Origin: LMDS01 sp039930465
GTDB lineage: Bacteria; Pseudomonadota; Gammaproteobacteria; Burkholderiales; Burkholderiaceae_C
NCBI GenBank assembly: GCA_039930465.1
Contig: JBDTTU010000065.1
Coordinates: forward strand, 1 to 24,290
Length of the DNA stretch: 24,290 nt
Direction: 5' to 3'
Program-made: the position numbers and the translations under genes
Shown here: piece after piece, positions 6,921 through 14,618 of the stretch
Layout: each line of letters begins with the position of its first letter
Numbering within the stretch: the first letter of the stretch is position 1
Notes under the pieces: generated by a model
What the model was told of the DNA's origin: nothing
Seen by the model: the letters and a program-made list of their open reading frames with translations, nothing else
Database searches by the model: none

Positions 6921-7814
6921 ATGAAACGCATCGCGGTCGTCGGCACCGGCATCATGGGCGGGCACATCGCGCGCCGCCTCGCCGCGGCCGGCTTCGAGGT
7001 GACCGGCTGGAACCGTTCACCGGCGAAGCTCGCGGCGCTCGAAGCGCATGGCGTGCGTTCGGGCACCGATCTGCCCGCGTTGCTGGCCCGCAGTGACGCG
7101 GTCATCGTGATGCTCTCCAGCGGCCCGGTGATCGACGCGCTGCTGTTCGATGGCGATGCCGATGCGCCTGCCGCATCGATACAAAAAGGCACGCTGCTGG
7201 TGGTCATGAGTTCGATTCCGGTCGAGACCGCCAAGGCGCAGGGCGACTTCGCCGCGGCACGCGGCATCCACTACATCGACGCGCCGGTGTCGGGCGGCGA
7301 GCCGGGCGCACGCGACGGCATGCTGGCGATCATGGCCGGCGCCGCGCCAGAGGCCTTCGCGCAGGCTGCCACGCTGTTCGCACCACTCGGCCAGGCCACT
7401 CGCCTCGGCCCCGTCGGCAGCGGGCAACTCGCCAAGCTCGCCAACCAGATCATCGTCGGCGGCACGCTGGTTGCCATCGCCGAGGCGCTGACGCTCGTCG
7501 AACGGGGCGGTGCCGACCCGGCCGCCGTGCGGCAGGCCTGGATGGGCGGCTTCGCCGATTCCAAAGTGCTGCGTGTGCTCGGCGAGCGCATGGTCAACGG
7601 CAACTTCGAGCCCGGCAGCCCGGCGGCGCACCAGCTCAAGGACATGCGCACCGCCGCCACGCTGGCGAGCGGCTTCGGGCTCGAGCTCGGCCAGTTGAAT
7701 GGCGTGATCGAACATTTCGAAGCGATGGAGCAGAGCGGCGAGATCGAACGCGACGTCTCCATCGTCGTGCGCGAAGTCGAGCGCCGTGCGCGGCGCAGCG
7801 GAGGTGTGGCATGA
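6921..7814 (+). CDS. NAD(P)-dependent beta-hydroxyacid dehydrogenase (3-hydroxyisobutyrate dehydrogenase family)
   Basis: This 297-residue protein is of normal length for the HIBADH/tartronate-semialdehyde reductase family, which interconverts beta-hydroxy acids and semialdehydes or keto acids. The dinucleotide motif VGTGIMGG (7-14) is at the N-terminus, DAPVSGGEPGA forms the substrate-binding loop, and GSGQLAKLANQ holds the catalytic lysine K172 and N175. The C-terminal all-helical domain includes KDMRTAATLASGFGLELG, as in GarR-like proteins. It starts 7 bases after the oxidoreductase stop and ends in an ATGA overlap with the enoyl-CoA hydratase, so the three are co-translated. It fits a dehydrogenation step after hydration of an enoyl intermediate; the actual substrate is unknown. 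Confidence 0.9.
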   Translation: MKRIAVVGTGIMGGHIARRLAAAGFEVTGWNRSPAKLAALEAHGVRSGTDLPALLARSDAVIVMLSSGPVIDALLFDGDADAPAASIQKGTLLVVMSSIPVETAKAQGDFAAARGIHYIDAPVSGGEPGARDGMLAIMAGAAPEAFAQAATLFAPLGQATRLGPVGSGQLAKLANQIIVGGTLVAIAEALTLVERGGADPAAVRQAWMGGFADSKVLRVLGERMVNGNFEPGSPAAHQLKDMRTAATLASGFGLELGQLNGVIEHFEAMEQSGEIERDVSIVVREVERRARRSGGVA

Positions 7815-8581
7815 GCGGCAACGTCAGCATCACGATCGAGCAACAGGTCGCGACCATCGTGCTCGACCGGCCCGACAAGCACAACGCGATCACGCCGGCG
7901 ATGGCGGCGCGGCTCGCTGCGATCTGCAAAGACGTGGACACGAACGACGACGTGCGCGTGGTGCTGATCCGCGGCGGCGGTGAGCGCGCGTTCTCGGCCG
8001 GCAGCGACCTCAAGGCGCTGGCCGAAGACCGCGGCGTCTGGGCGTTTCGCAACCGCATCGAATACGCCGCCGTGGTGCGCGACATCCGCAAGCCGGTGAT
8101 CGCCCTGCTGCACGGCTGGGTGCTCGGCGGCGGGCTCGAGATCGCACTTGCCGCCGACGTGCGCGTCGCCGGGCGCAGCGCGAAGCTCGGCGCGCCCGAG
8201 GTGACACGCGGCTGGCTCGGCGGTGGCGGCGCTTCGCAGATCATCCCGAGGCTCGCGGGCGCGGGCCGCGCGATGCACCTGCTGCTCTCGGGCGATCCGG
8301 TCGACGCAGCGCAGGCGCTGCAGATGGGCCTGGTCGAAGAGGTGGTCGACGATGCGCTGGCAGAAGCGCGCGCGATCGAGCTGGCGCGCCGGATCGCGTC
8401 GCACAGCCCGATCGCGACGCAGGCCGTCAAAGCGGCAGTGCGGGCCGCGCTCGAAATGCCCTACAGCGCCGGCATCCGCTACGAGAACGAACTGCACGTC
8501 GTCTGCATGCAGGCGCGCGATGCCGCCGAGGGCCTCTCGGCCTTCGCCCAGAAACGCGGCGCCAACTTCGAGGGGCAGTGA
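7811..8581 (+). CDS. Enoyl-CoA hydratase/isomerase (crotonase family)
   Basis: This 256-residue protein is a full-length crotonase-fold enzyme. Both glutamates of classic enoyl-CoA hydratases are present and 20 residues apart: E110 in LGGGLEIALAADV and E130 in LGAPEVTRG, equivalent to E144 and E164 of the rat enzyme. The oxyanion-hole segment FSAGSDLKAL is also standard. It would add water to a 2-enoyl-CoA made after CoA transfer, which agrees with the neighbouring CoA-transferase and dehydrogenase. The start overlaps the upstream stop (ATGA), and its TGA shares one base with the ATG of the following fpr-like fragment. Members of this family also act as isomerases, dehalogenases or C-C hydrolases, so the exact reaction is open, but both acid/base residues favour hydration. 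Confidence 0.9.
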   Translation: MSGNVSITIEQQVATIVLDRPDKHNAITPAMAARLAAICKDVDTNDDVRVVLIRGGGERAFSAGSDLKALAEDRGVWAFRNRIEYAAVVRDIRKPVIALLHGWVLGGGLEIALAADVRVAGRSAKLGAPEVTRGWLGGGGASQIIPRLAGAGRAMHLLLSGDPVDAAQALQMGLVEEVVDDALAEARAIELARRIASHSPIATQAVKAAVRAALEMPYSAGIRYENELHVVCMQARDAAEGLSAFAQKRGANFEGQ

Positions 8582-8871
8582 TGGCAGCCTGCGAACCCGA
8601 GCGCGTGTTGAGCGTTCACCACTGGAACGACTCGCTGTTCACGTTCACCGGCACGCGCGCTGCGAGCCTGCGTTTCGAGAGCGGCCAATTCGTGATGCTC
8701 GGTCTGATGGTCGACGGCAAGGCGCCGCTGCTCGCCTACAGCATCGCCAGCGCGCACTGCGAAGAGACGCTCGAGTTCCCCAGCATCAAGGTGCAGGACG
8801 GACCGATCACCTCGCGGCTGCAGCACTTGCAGGTCGGCTCAACCCCCATCCAAGGCACCGGCACACCATGA
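8581..8871 (+). pseudogene. Truncated ferredoxin-NADP+ reductase (fpr-like), N-terminal third only
   Basis: The 96 encoded residues match the start of bacterial ferredoxin/flavodoxin-NADP+ reductase: ERVLSVHHWNDSLFTF, GQFVMLGL, AYSIAS and SIKVQDGPITSRLQHL appear in the family's order. Fpr is normally about 257 residues with an FAD barrel followed by an NADP domain; here the match stops after LQVGS and the frame ends nine codons later, without any NADP domain. The FAD-binding RxYS motif reads LAYS, so its arginine is lost, and FFSIKV reads FPSIKV. The fragment is nevertheless tightly packed: its ATG shares a base with the upstream stop (a GTG at 8578 is also possible) and its TGA overlaps the permease ATG. 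It cannot be a working reductase; it may be a decayed insertion or retained only for coupled translation of the permease. Confidence 0.75.
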
Positions 8872-9650
8872 AAAAGTGGATCACCTCGCCCGCCTTCCGG
8901 CCGGTCTTGCTGCTCGTGATGCTGGTGCTGTTGTGGGACGTGACGATTCGGGTTCTGAAGATTCCGCCCTATCTGATCCCGACGCCTCTGTCGGTGATCG
9001 GCCAGCTCTACAAGGAATGGCCGATGCTGTGGCGCGAAACCCTGCCCACGCTCTACGCCACGCTCGGCGGCTTTGCGCTGTCGGCGCTGATCGGTGTGCC
9101 GATCGCGATGTGGATCGCCTACTCGCGCGTGGTCGAGAGTTTCGTGTACCCGCTGCTGGTGTTTTCACAATCGGTGCCCAAGGTGGCGATCGCGCCGCTG
9201 TTCGTCGTCTGGTTCGGCTTCGGCGTGTTGCCCAAGATCATCGTCGCGTTCCTGCTCGGCTTCTTTCCGGTGATCGTCGCCACGGTGCAAGGCTTCAAGT
9301 CGATCGAGCCGGAAGTCATCGACCTCGCGCGTTCGATGGGCGCCAACCCGTTCAAGATCTTCCTGAAATTCCGTCTACCGCAGGCCATGCCGGCGATCTT
9401 CAGCGGGCTCAAGGTCTCGGTCACGTTGGCTGTTGTTGGCGCGGTGGTCGGCGAATTCGTCGGATCCAACGCCGGGCTCGGCTACGTGCTGCAGAAGGCC
9501 AACGGCAACTTCGACTTGCCGCTGATGTTCGCCGGCCTGGTGATTCTTTCGATGATCGGCGTGCTGCTGTTCCTCGTCATCGAACTGGTCGAGCGCTGGA
9601 TGATGCCGTGGCACGCCTCGCAGCGCCACGACGTGCAGGCCGCGAGTTGA
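8868..9650 (+). CDS. ABC transporter permease (SsuC/TauC-like, NMT1-type importer)
   Basis: This 260-residue inner-membrane protein has about six hydrophobic segments, beginning with FRPVLLLVMLVLLWDVTI, and the cytoplasmic EAA loop (EPEVIDLARSMGANPFKIF, then LPQAMP) that contacts the ATPase. It belongs to the BPD-type permease family used for sulfonates, taurine, nitrate, thiamine precursors and some aromatic acids. It should work as a homodimer with the ATPase at 9685-10503 and the binding protein at 403-1401. ATG 8868 is chosen because it gives a typical short cytoplasmic N-terminus and overlaps the preceding TGA; AAGG lies about 14 bases upstream, somewhat far. The importer genes are split by more than 7 kb of enzyme genes, an uncommon but not unique layout. 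Confidence 0.92.
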   Translation: MKKWITSPAFRPVLLLVMLVLLWDVTIRVLKIPPYLIPTPLSVIGQLYKEWPMLWRETLPTLYATLGGFALSALIGVPIAMWIAYSRVVESFVYPLLVFSQSVPKVAIAPLFVVWFGFGVLPKIIVAFLLGFFPVIVATVQGFKSIEPEVIDLARSMGANPFKIFLKFRLPQAMPAIFSGLKVSVTLAVVGAVVGEFVGSNAGLGYVLQKANGNFDLPLMFAGLVILSMIGVLLFLVIELVERWMMPWHASQRHDVQAAS

Positions 9651-9684
9651 ATCGCCCATGAACCGGCGCATGGAGATCGACCCG

Positions 9685-10503
9685 ATGGGCAAGCCCGCAC
9701 AGGCCACAGAAACGACCACCGGCACCGGCCCGGTGCTGATCAAGGCCCGTGGCTTGCACAAGACTTACCGCACGCAAGACGGCGAGGTCGAGACGCTCAA
9801 GCCGCTCGACTTCGACATCGGTGCCGGAGAGTTCGTCTCGGTGGTCGGGCCGTCGGGCTGCGGCAAGAGCACGCTGATGAAGATGGTGGCGGGCCTGCTG
9901 CCGATCAGCGGCGGCGAGCTCGAACTGTCGGGCCACAAGGTCAACGGGCCTCAAACCGACGTGGGCATCGTGTTCCAGAGCGCGCTGCTGCTGCCGTGGC
10001 GGCGTGTGCTCGACAACATCCTGCTGCAGGCCGAGATCCGGAACTTGCCGATGGCAGCGGCGCGCACACGCGCGCAGGCGCTGATCGAGATGGCCGGCCT
10101 GACCGGCTTCGAGCAGAAGTACCCGTGGCAGCTTTCGGGCGGCATGCAGCAGCGCGTGGCGATCCTGCGGGCGCTGCTGCACGACCCTTCGGTGCTGCTG
10201 ATGGACGAACCGTTCGGCGCGCTCGATGCGATGACACGCGAGCGGATGAACCTGGAATTGCAGCGCATCTGGATGACCTCGAAGAAGACCGTGCTGCTGA
10301 TCACGCACAGCATTCCGGAAGCGATCTTTCTTTCGGATCGTGTCTTCGTGATGAGCGAGCGGCCGGGGCGCATCGTGCAGACCTACGACATCGACCTGCC
10401 GCGCCCTCGCCCACTCGACGTGATGGGCACCGAGGCCTTTGCCGGTTATGCGCGGGCGCTGCGTGCGCACTTCTACGCGCAGGGCAGCCTGGACGCGCAC
10501 TGA
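9685..10503 (+). CDS. ABC transporter ATP-binding protein (SsuB/TauB-like)
   Basis: This 272-residue ATPase powers the importer formed with the upstream permease. All nucleotide-binding motifs are intact: Walker A GPSGCGKST (55-63), Q-loop Q98, signature LSGGMQQR (150-157), Walker B LLMDEP (171-176) and switch histidine H208. The C-terminal DLPRPRPLDVMGTEAF segment is typical of nitrate/sulfonate/taurine-type ATPases. ATGs exist at 9658, 9670 and 9685. I favour 9685 because GGAG (9672-9675) stands nine bases before it; starting at 9658 would add nine residues. It follows the permease directly in the operon. Confidence 0.92.
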   Translation: MGKPAQATETTTGTGPVLIKARGLHKTYRTQDGEVETLKPLDFDIGAGEFVSVVGPSGCGKSTLMKMVAGLLPISGGELELSGHKVNGPQTDVGIVFQSALLLPWRRVLDNILLQAEIRNLPMAAARTRAQALIEMAGLTGFEQKYPWQLSGGMQQRVAILRALLHDPSVLLMDEPFGALDAMTRERMNLELQRIWMTSKKTVLLITHSIPEAIFLSDRVFVMSERPGRIVQTYDIDLPRPRPLDVMGTEAFAGYARALRAHFYAQGSLDAH

Positions 10504-10513
10504 GCCGGCGCAC

Positions 10514-11881
10514 ATGTCCACCGGACTGAACCTCGTCGTGCGTGCCGTTGAAACGCGGGTGCGGCCGGTGCAGTTGCGCTTGCCATTCCGCTTCGGTGCG
10601 AACACGCTCACGGCCTGCCCGCAGTTGTTCGTGCGCGTGGCGATCGATGGCGCTGAAGGCTTCGCGGCCGAGCTGATGGTGCCGAAGTGGTTCGACAAAC
10701 GCGCTGGCTTGTCGCCGCGGGACAACGTGTCGCACCTGGCGCTCGCCGTCGGCAACGCGGCCGAGGCGTACGTGAACGATTCCGCCGCCACGTCGTTCGG
10801 CCTGTTCGCGCGCCACCGCCAGGCGTTGGCGCACACCGGCATGCAGGCTGGCCTGACCGAACTCTCCACCGCCTTCGGCCAGGCCGTGATCGACCGCGCC
10901 GTGATCGACGCCTTGTGCCGAGCGCAAAAGATGTCGTTCTTCGATGCCGCCCGGCACAACCTGTTCGGCATCGAGGGCGTCGCCGATCTGCCCGGCTGGG
11001 ACTGGTCGGCGTGGCTCGCTTCGTTGCAGCCCTTGCGCCACGTCGAGGCGCGCCACACGGTCGGCTTGCTCGACGAGCTCGATGCGGTGCGCGATGGCGA
11101 CGACGGCCTGCCCGTGAGCCTGCGCGCCGTGATCCGCCGCTACGGCCACCGCAGTTTCAAGATCAAGCTCGGTGGCGACCCGGTGGCCGATCTGGCGCGG
11201 CTGCGCGCCGTGCTCGCGGTGCTCGACGCCGAGGTCGGCGAGTACCGCTACACACTCGACGGCAACGAGCAGTACGCCGGCATGGAAGCGCTGAACGAAC
11301 TGCTGCGCGGCCTTGCCGTGTTGCGCGCACCGCTCTACATCGAGCAGCCGGTGCCACGCGAACTGAGCTTCGGCACCAACTTGCCGGCCAACGACATCGC
11401 GCCGTTCCTGATGGACGAAGCCGACGGCACGCTCGATGCTTTTCCGCAGGGCCGCGCCATGGGCTGGAGCGGCGTGTCGAGCAAGGGCTGCAAGGGCGTC
11501 TACAAGTCGATCATCAACCGCGCACGTTGCGACCACTGGAACGCCGGGGCAGGCCGGCCCCTGCACTTCATGTCGGCCGAAGACCTGACCTGCCAGGCCG
11601 GGCTGTCGGTGCAGCAGGACCTGGCCCTCGTCGCGCTGCTCGGCATCACGCACAGCGAGCGCAACGGCCACCACTACGGCGCTGGTTTCGGTGATGCACC
11701 GCCCGACGAGCAGGCCGCGTTCGTGCAAGCGCACCCCGACCTGTACGACAGCTCGGGCAGGCTGCGCATCGCCAACGGCGTGCTCGACATCGACTCGTTG
11801 TTCGGTGCCGGCTACGCGCACCGCGCCGACCCCGACTGGCAGGCCACGCTGCCGATCGAGAGCGCCGCCGCCCTGGTGTGA
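10514..11881 (+). CDS. Enolase-superfamily (mandelate racemase/muconate lactonizing-like) protein
   Basis: This 455-residue protein has the enolase-superfamily order of active-site elements: a KxK motif (K216 and K218 in FKIKLGGD), metal ligands D249 in TLDGNEQY and E277 in YIEQPVPREL, and an acidic segment MDEADG (about 300-305), followed by KGCKGVYKSI. These enzymes abstract a proton alpha to a carboxylate to racemise, dehydrate or open lactones. It is longer than the usual 350-400 residues, mostly from an extended N-terminal capping region and a C-terminal tail, so it likely belongs to a less studied subgroup. It starts 10 bases after the ATPase and is followed 28 bases later by the DUF993 gene, with which it probably acts. 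Reaction unknown. Confidence 0.8.
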   Translation: MSTGLNLVVRAVETRVRPVQLRLPFRFGANTLTACPQLFVRVAIDGAEGFAAELMVPKWFDKRAGLSPRDNVSHLALAVGNAAEAYVNDSAATSFGLFARHRQALAHTGMQAGLTELSTAFGQAVIDRAVIDALCRAQKMSFFDAARHNLFGIEGVADLPGWDWSAWLASLQPLRHVEARHTVGLLDELDAVRDGDDGLPVSLRAVIRRYGHRSFKIKLGGDPVADLARLRAVLAVLDAEVGEYRYTLDGNEQYAGMEALNELLRGLAVLRAPLYIEQPVPRELSFGTNLPANDIAPFLMDEADGTLDAFPQGRAMGWSGVSSKGCKGVYKSIINRARCDHWNAGAGRPLHFMSAEDLTCQAGLSVQQDLALVALLGITHSERNGHHYGAGFGDAPPDEQAAFVQAHPDLYDSSGRLRIANGVLDIDSLFGAGYAHRADPDWQATLPIESAAALV

Positions 11882-11909
11882 GCGGCGAACCAAACCCTGG
11901 AGACACGCC

Positions 11910-13100
11910 ATGAGCATGAGCCTTCAACTCCCGACCGCTGACGGCCGCCTCGAGCCGTACACGCTGGGCAACGCCACGCCGATTGCCACCGCAGCGGTCG
12001 GCACACGCTTCAACCGCATCGCCTATTCGGCCGCGCACGTGGTGGCCGACCCGCGCGCGGCGATCGACCCCTGGCTGCAATGCGCGGTCGACTGGGACGC
12101 GACCATGGCGTACCGACGCCACCTCTGGTCACTCGGCCTCGGCGTGGCCGAGGCGATGGACACCGCGCAGCGTGGCATGGGCCTCGACTGGCCGACCTCG
12201 CTCGAGCTGATCCGCCGTTCACTCGACGCGGCGCGCGACGTGCCCGGCGCGCTGGTCGCCTCTGGCTGCGGCACCGACCACCTGGCCGTGGAGTCGGCGC
12301 GCAGCCTCGACGACGTGATCCGCGCCTACGAAGAGCAGATGGAAGCGATCGAGAAGCTCGGTGGCAAGCTGATCCTGATGGCGAGCCGCGCGCTTGCCCG
12401 CGTGGCCAGAAGCCCGGCCGACTACGAGCGCGTCTACGACCGCGTGCTGCGCCAGGCGAAACAACCGGTGATCCTGCACTGGCTCGGCGACATGTTCGAC
12501 CCGGCGCTCAAAGGCTACTGGGGCAGCGACGACGCAGACCGCGCGATGGACACCGCACTCGCGGTGATCGAAGCGAACGCGTCGAAAGTCGACGGCATCA
12601 AAATCTCGCTGCTCGACAAGGACAAGGAAATCGCGATGCGGCGGCGCCTGCCGGCCAACGTGCGCATGTACACCGGCGACGACTTCAACTACGCCGAACT
12701 GATCGCCGGCGACGGTGTGGGCGCTTCGGTGAACCAGCAGCAAAGCGACGCGCTGCTCGGCATCTTCGACGCGATTGCGCCGGCAGCGAATGCCGCGCTG
12801 GCCGCGCTCGCGGCTGGCGACACCGCGCGCTTTCACACCATCCTCGCACCGACTGTGCCGCTCTCGCGCCACATCTTCGCGGCGCCGACGCGCTTTTACA
12901 AGACCGGGGTCGTGTTCATGGCGTGGATCAACGGGCACCAGAGCCACTTCACGATGGTCGGCGGCCAGCAGAGCACACGCTCCCTCGTGCACCTGGCCGA
13001 GCTGTTCCGCCTGGCCGATGCGGCCGGCCTGATCGAGCAGCCCGATCTTGCGCTGCGCCGCATGCAGCAGTTGCTGGCGTTGCACGGCATCGACGCCTGA
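11910..13100 (+). CDS. DUF993 family protein, dihydrodipicolinate synthase-like TIM barrel
   Basis: This 396-residue protein appears to belong to DUF993, proteins with an aldolase class I (DapA/NAL-like) barrel and no established reaction that I know of. Supporting segments are GCGTDHL, KQPVILHWLGDMFDP, DGIKISLLDKDKE (with the lysine in the position expected for a Schiff-base lysine) and RMYTGDDFNYAELIAGD. It would be expected to cleave or form a carbon-carbon bond on a 2-oxo acid or a related compound, but this is a fold-based guess. The start is supported by GGAG (11899-11902) seven bases before the ATG; a second ATG at 11916 is possible. It lies between the enolase-superfamily gene and an isomerase remnant. 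Confidence 0.75.
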   Translation: MSMSLQLPTADGRLEPYTLGNATPIATAAVGTRFNRIAYSAAHVVADPRAAIDPWLQCAVDWDATMAYRRHLWSLGLGVAEAMDTAQRGMGLDWPTSLELIRRSLDAARDVPGALVASGCGTDHLAVESARSLDDVIRAYEEQMEAIEKLGGKLILMASRALARVARSPADYERVYDRVLRQAKQPVILHWLGDMFDPALKGYWGSDDADRAMDTALAVIEANASKVDGIKISLLDKDKEIAMRRRLPANVRMYTGDDFNYAELIAGDGVGASVNQQQSDALLGIFDAIAPAANAALAALAAGDTARFHTILAPTVPLSRHIFAAPTRFYKTGVVFMAWINGHQSHFTMVGGQQSTRSLVHLAELFRLADAAGLIEQPDLALRRMQQLLALHGIDA

Positions 13101-13102
13101 CG

Positions 13103-13276
13103 ATGCCGGCGGGGCGCGACTTCTCGACCGATCACCGCTGGCTCTCGATCAACACCGCGACGCCGCGTGCGCAGTGGCCGCTCGACCGCATCATCACCGA
13201 GTGAGCAAAGCGTGGCAACGGCGCGATCTCGCCGTGGCGCCACCCCTGCATCGCGCGCCACCGCAGCGCGGTGTGA
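13103..13276 (+). pseudogene. Sugar-phosphate isomerase/epimerase-like remnant (N-terminal, nonsense mutation plus 3' loss)
   Basis: From ATG 13103, two bases after the DUF993 stop, the frame reads MPAGRDFSTDHRWLSINTAT and on to PLDRIITE before a TGA at 13202-13204. In the same frame it continues AKRGNGAISPWR (13205-13240), which together with the first part matches the typical start of AP-endonuclease-2-like sugar-phosphate isomerase/epimerases (DHRWLSINTAT, RIIDACAxRGI, AISPWRDQVA). After SPWR the similarity fades and a second stop falls at 13274-13276. Only about 45 recognisable residues of an expected 270-300 remain, so the gene carries a nonsense codon and has lost its 3' end next to the unrelated MFS gene. 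Identification rests on remembered family sequence and is moderately certain. Confidence 0.65.
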
Positions 13277-13283
13277 ACCTTGC

Positions 13284-14522
13284 TCAGGCTGCGGACGCCA
13301 CGAGACTCGTGCGCCGAACCTTGCGCACGTTGAACGCGTTGACGATCAGCACGCCCTGCACGAGGGCGATGCCGAGCCAGACCATCTTCGGCTGCTGGTG
13401 ATCCATGAGGGTGCCGAACACCAGCGGCGCGATGGCTTGGCCGATGTCGAGCCCGGAGTACACGACACCGTAGACACGGCCGGTTGCGTTGGGCGGCGAT
13501 GCGCGCTTGACGATCAGGTCGCGCGACGGCCCGGCGATGCCGGCTCCGAAACCCATCACGCCGAACAAGACCGGCACCGCCATGGCAGGGATGTCGACGA
13601 AGCCGATCGTCAGGGCCACGGTCGCAGCCGTGCCGAAACCGGCACCGATGACACGCTCGCAGCGCGACGGGTCGGACACCAGGAACCCGCCCGTCAGCAT
13701 GCCGCCGGCGCTGCACACCATGTAGATGGTGAGGCAGGCGGCGGCCGCGCTCAGGGGCACGTTGTGCAGCAAACGGGCGGCTTCTGGCGCGAAGGCCTGC
13801 ACACCGCTCAGCGACGCCGCGAAGAAGAAGAAAAAGCCGAAGCACATCCAGACGGCCGGGATCTTCAGAAACGCCAGCGCGTGTTCGTCGGCTCCGGCGG
13901 GTGCAGCGCCCGGCTTGGCGGCGGGCGCGATGTCGAGCGTCAGCCGCTCGCGGTTGAGCCAGAGAACGAGCAACACGGCAAAGGCCAGCAGGCCGGCGCA
14001 CATCAACGCGACGCGCCAGCCGAAGGCGAGCGTCAGCGGCACCAGCATGGCCGGCGCCAGCGCCCAGCCGAGACTGCCGGTGATGCCGTGAACGCTGAAC
14101 GCATGGCCGAGCCGCGTGGGGTGGACCTTGCGGTTCAGCAAGGTGTAGTCGACCGGGTGGAACACGCCGTTGCCGATGCCGGCAACGACCGAGAACACGG
14201 CCAACATGGCGTAACTGTGGCTCGACGAGAAGCCGAATGCGGCAGCGCCGAGCAGCGACAGGCCGGCAAACAGCACCGGCCGTGGGCCGAAGCGGTCGAC
14301 GATGAAGCCCGACAAGGTCTGCACCGCGCACGAGACCACGAAGAAGATCGACATCAGCAGGCCGAGCTCGGCGTAACTGGCGTTGAACTCGACTTTCAGC
14401 CACGGGAACAGCGGCGCCAGCAACAGCTGGCTGAAATGGCTGATCAGGTGGGCCAGGCCGACGAGACCGATCAGCGTGGCGTCCTGGCTTGCCGGTGGCA
14501 CGGGTGCCGTCAAGGTGGTCAT
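13284..14522 (-). CDS. Major facilitator superfamily transporter (12 transmembrane segments)
   Basis: This 412-residue inner-membrane protein has two six-helix halves separated by a Pro/Ala-rich cytoplasmic linker (around residues 200-215, AAKPGAAPAGADEHA). The loop after TM2 carries GFIVDRFGPRPVLFAG, a form of MFS motif A. GIGNGVFHPVDYTLL in the first half resembles drug/fosmidomycin-resistance-type (Fsr-like) MFS carriers, so export of a small molecule is a reasonable guess, but the substrate is unknown. It is divergent from an AraC-type regulator 96 bases away, an arrangement that usually means the regulator controls the transporter. It converges with the catabolic operon, ending only 7 bases beyond the isomerase remnant, so a rearrangement may have placed it here. 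Confidence 0.9.
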   Translation of the reverse strand: MTTLTAPVPPASQDATLIGLVGLAHLISHFSQLLLAPLFPWLKVEFNASYAELGLLMSIFFVVSCAVQTLSGFIVDRFGPRPVLFAGLSLLGAAAFGFSSSHSYAMLAVFSVVAGIGNGVFHPVDYTLLNRKVHPTRLGHAFSVHGITGSLGWALAPAMLVPLTLAFGWRVALMCAGLLAFAVLLVLWLNRERLTLDIAPAAKPGAAPAGADEHALAFLKIPAVWMCFGFFFFFAASLSGVQAFAPEAARLLHNVPLSAAAACLTIYMVCSAGGMLTGGFLVSDPSRCERVIGAGFGTAATVALTIGFVDIPAMAVPVLFGVMGFGAGIAGPSRDLIVKRASPPNATGRVYGVVYSGLDIGQAIAPLVFGTLMDHQQPKMVWLGIALVQGVLIVNAFNVRKVRRTSLVASAA

Positions 14523-14554
14523 GGAAGCGGAATCATGTTTGGAAGCCAGGCCAG

Positions 14555-14565
14555 ATGTTAAACAT
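14555..14565. promoter_or_regulatory. ATGTT-A-AACAT inverted repeat between the MFS and AraC genes
   Basis: A perfect 5+1+5 palindrome lies in the 96-base divergent intergenic region, with a half-like ATGTTT at 14535-14540. It is placed to be the AraC protein's binding site controlling one or both genes. A weak -10-like TACGAT (14583-14588) lies downstream toward the AraC gene. Function is inferred from position alone. Confidence 0.4.
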
Positions 14566-14618
14566 TCGGCGCGGGGCCGGATTACGATAGCAGGTCAAGT
14601 TCTGTCGAGATCCCGCCA

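Noticed and set aside
13259..13273. CACCGC-AGC-GCGGTG hairpin at the end of the catabolic operon as a terminator
   Set aside because: The stem is only six base pairs and has no T-tract; in DNA this GC-rich such stems are expected by chance, and it lies inside the isomerase remnant.
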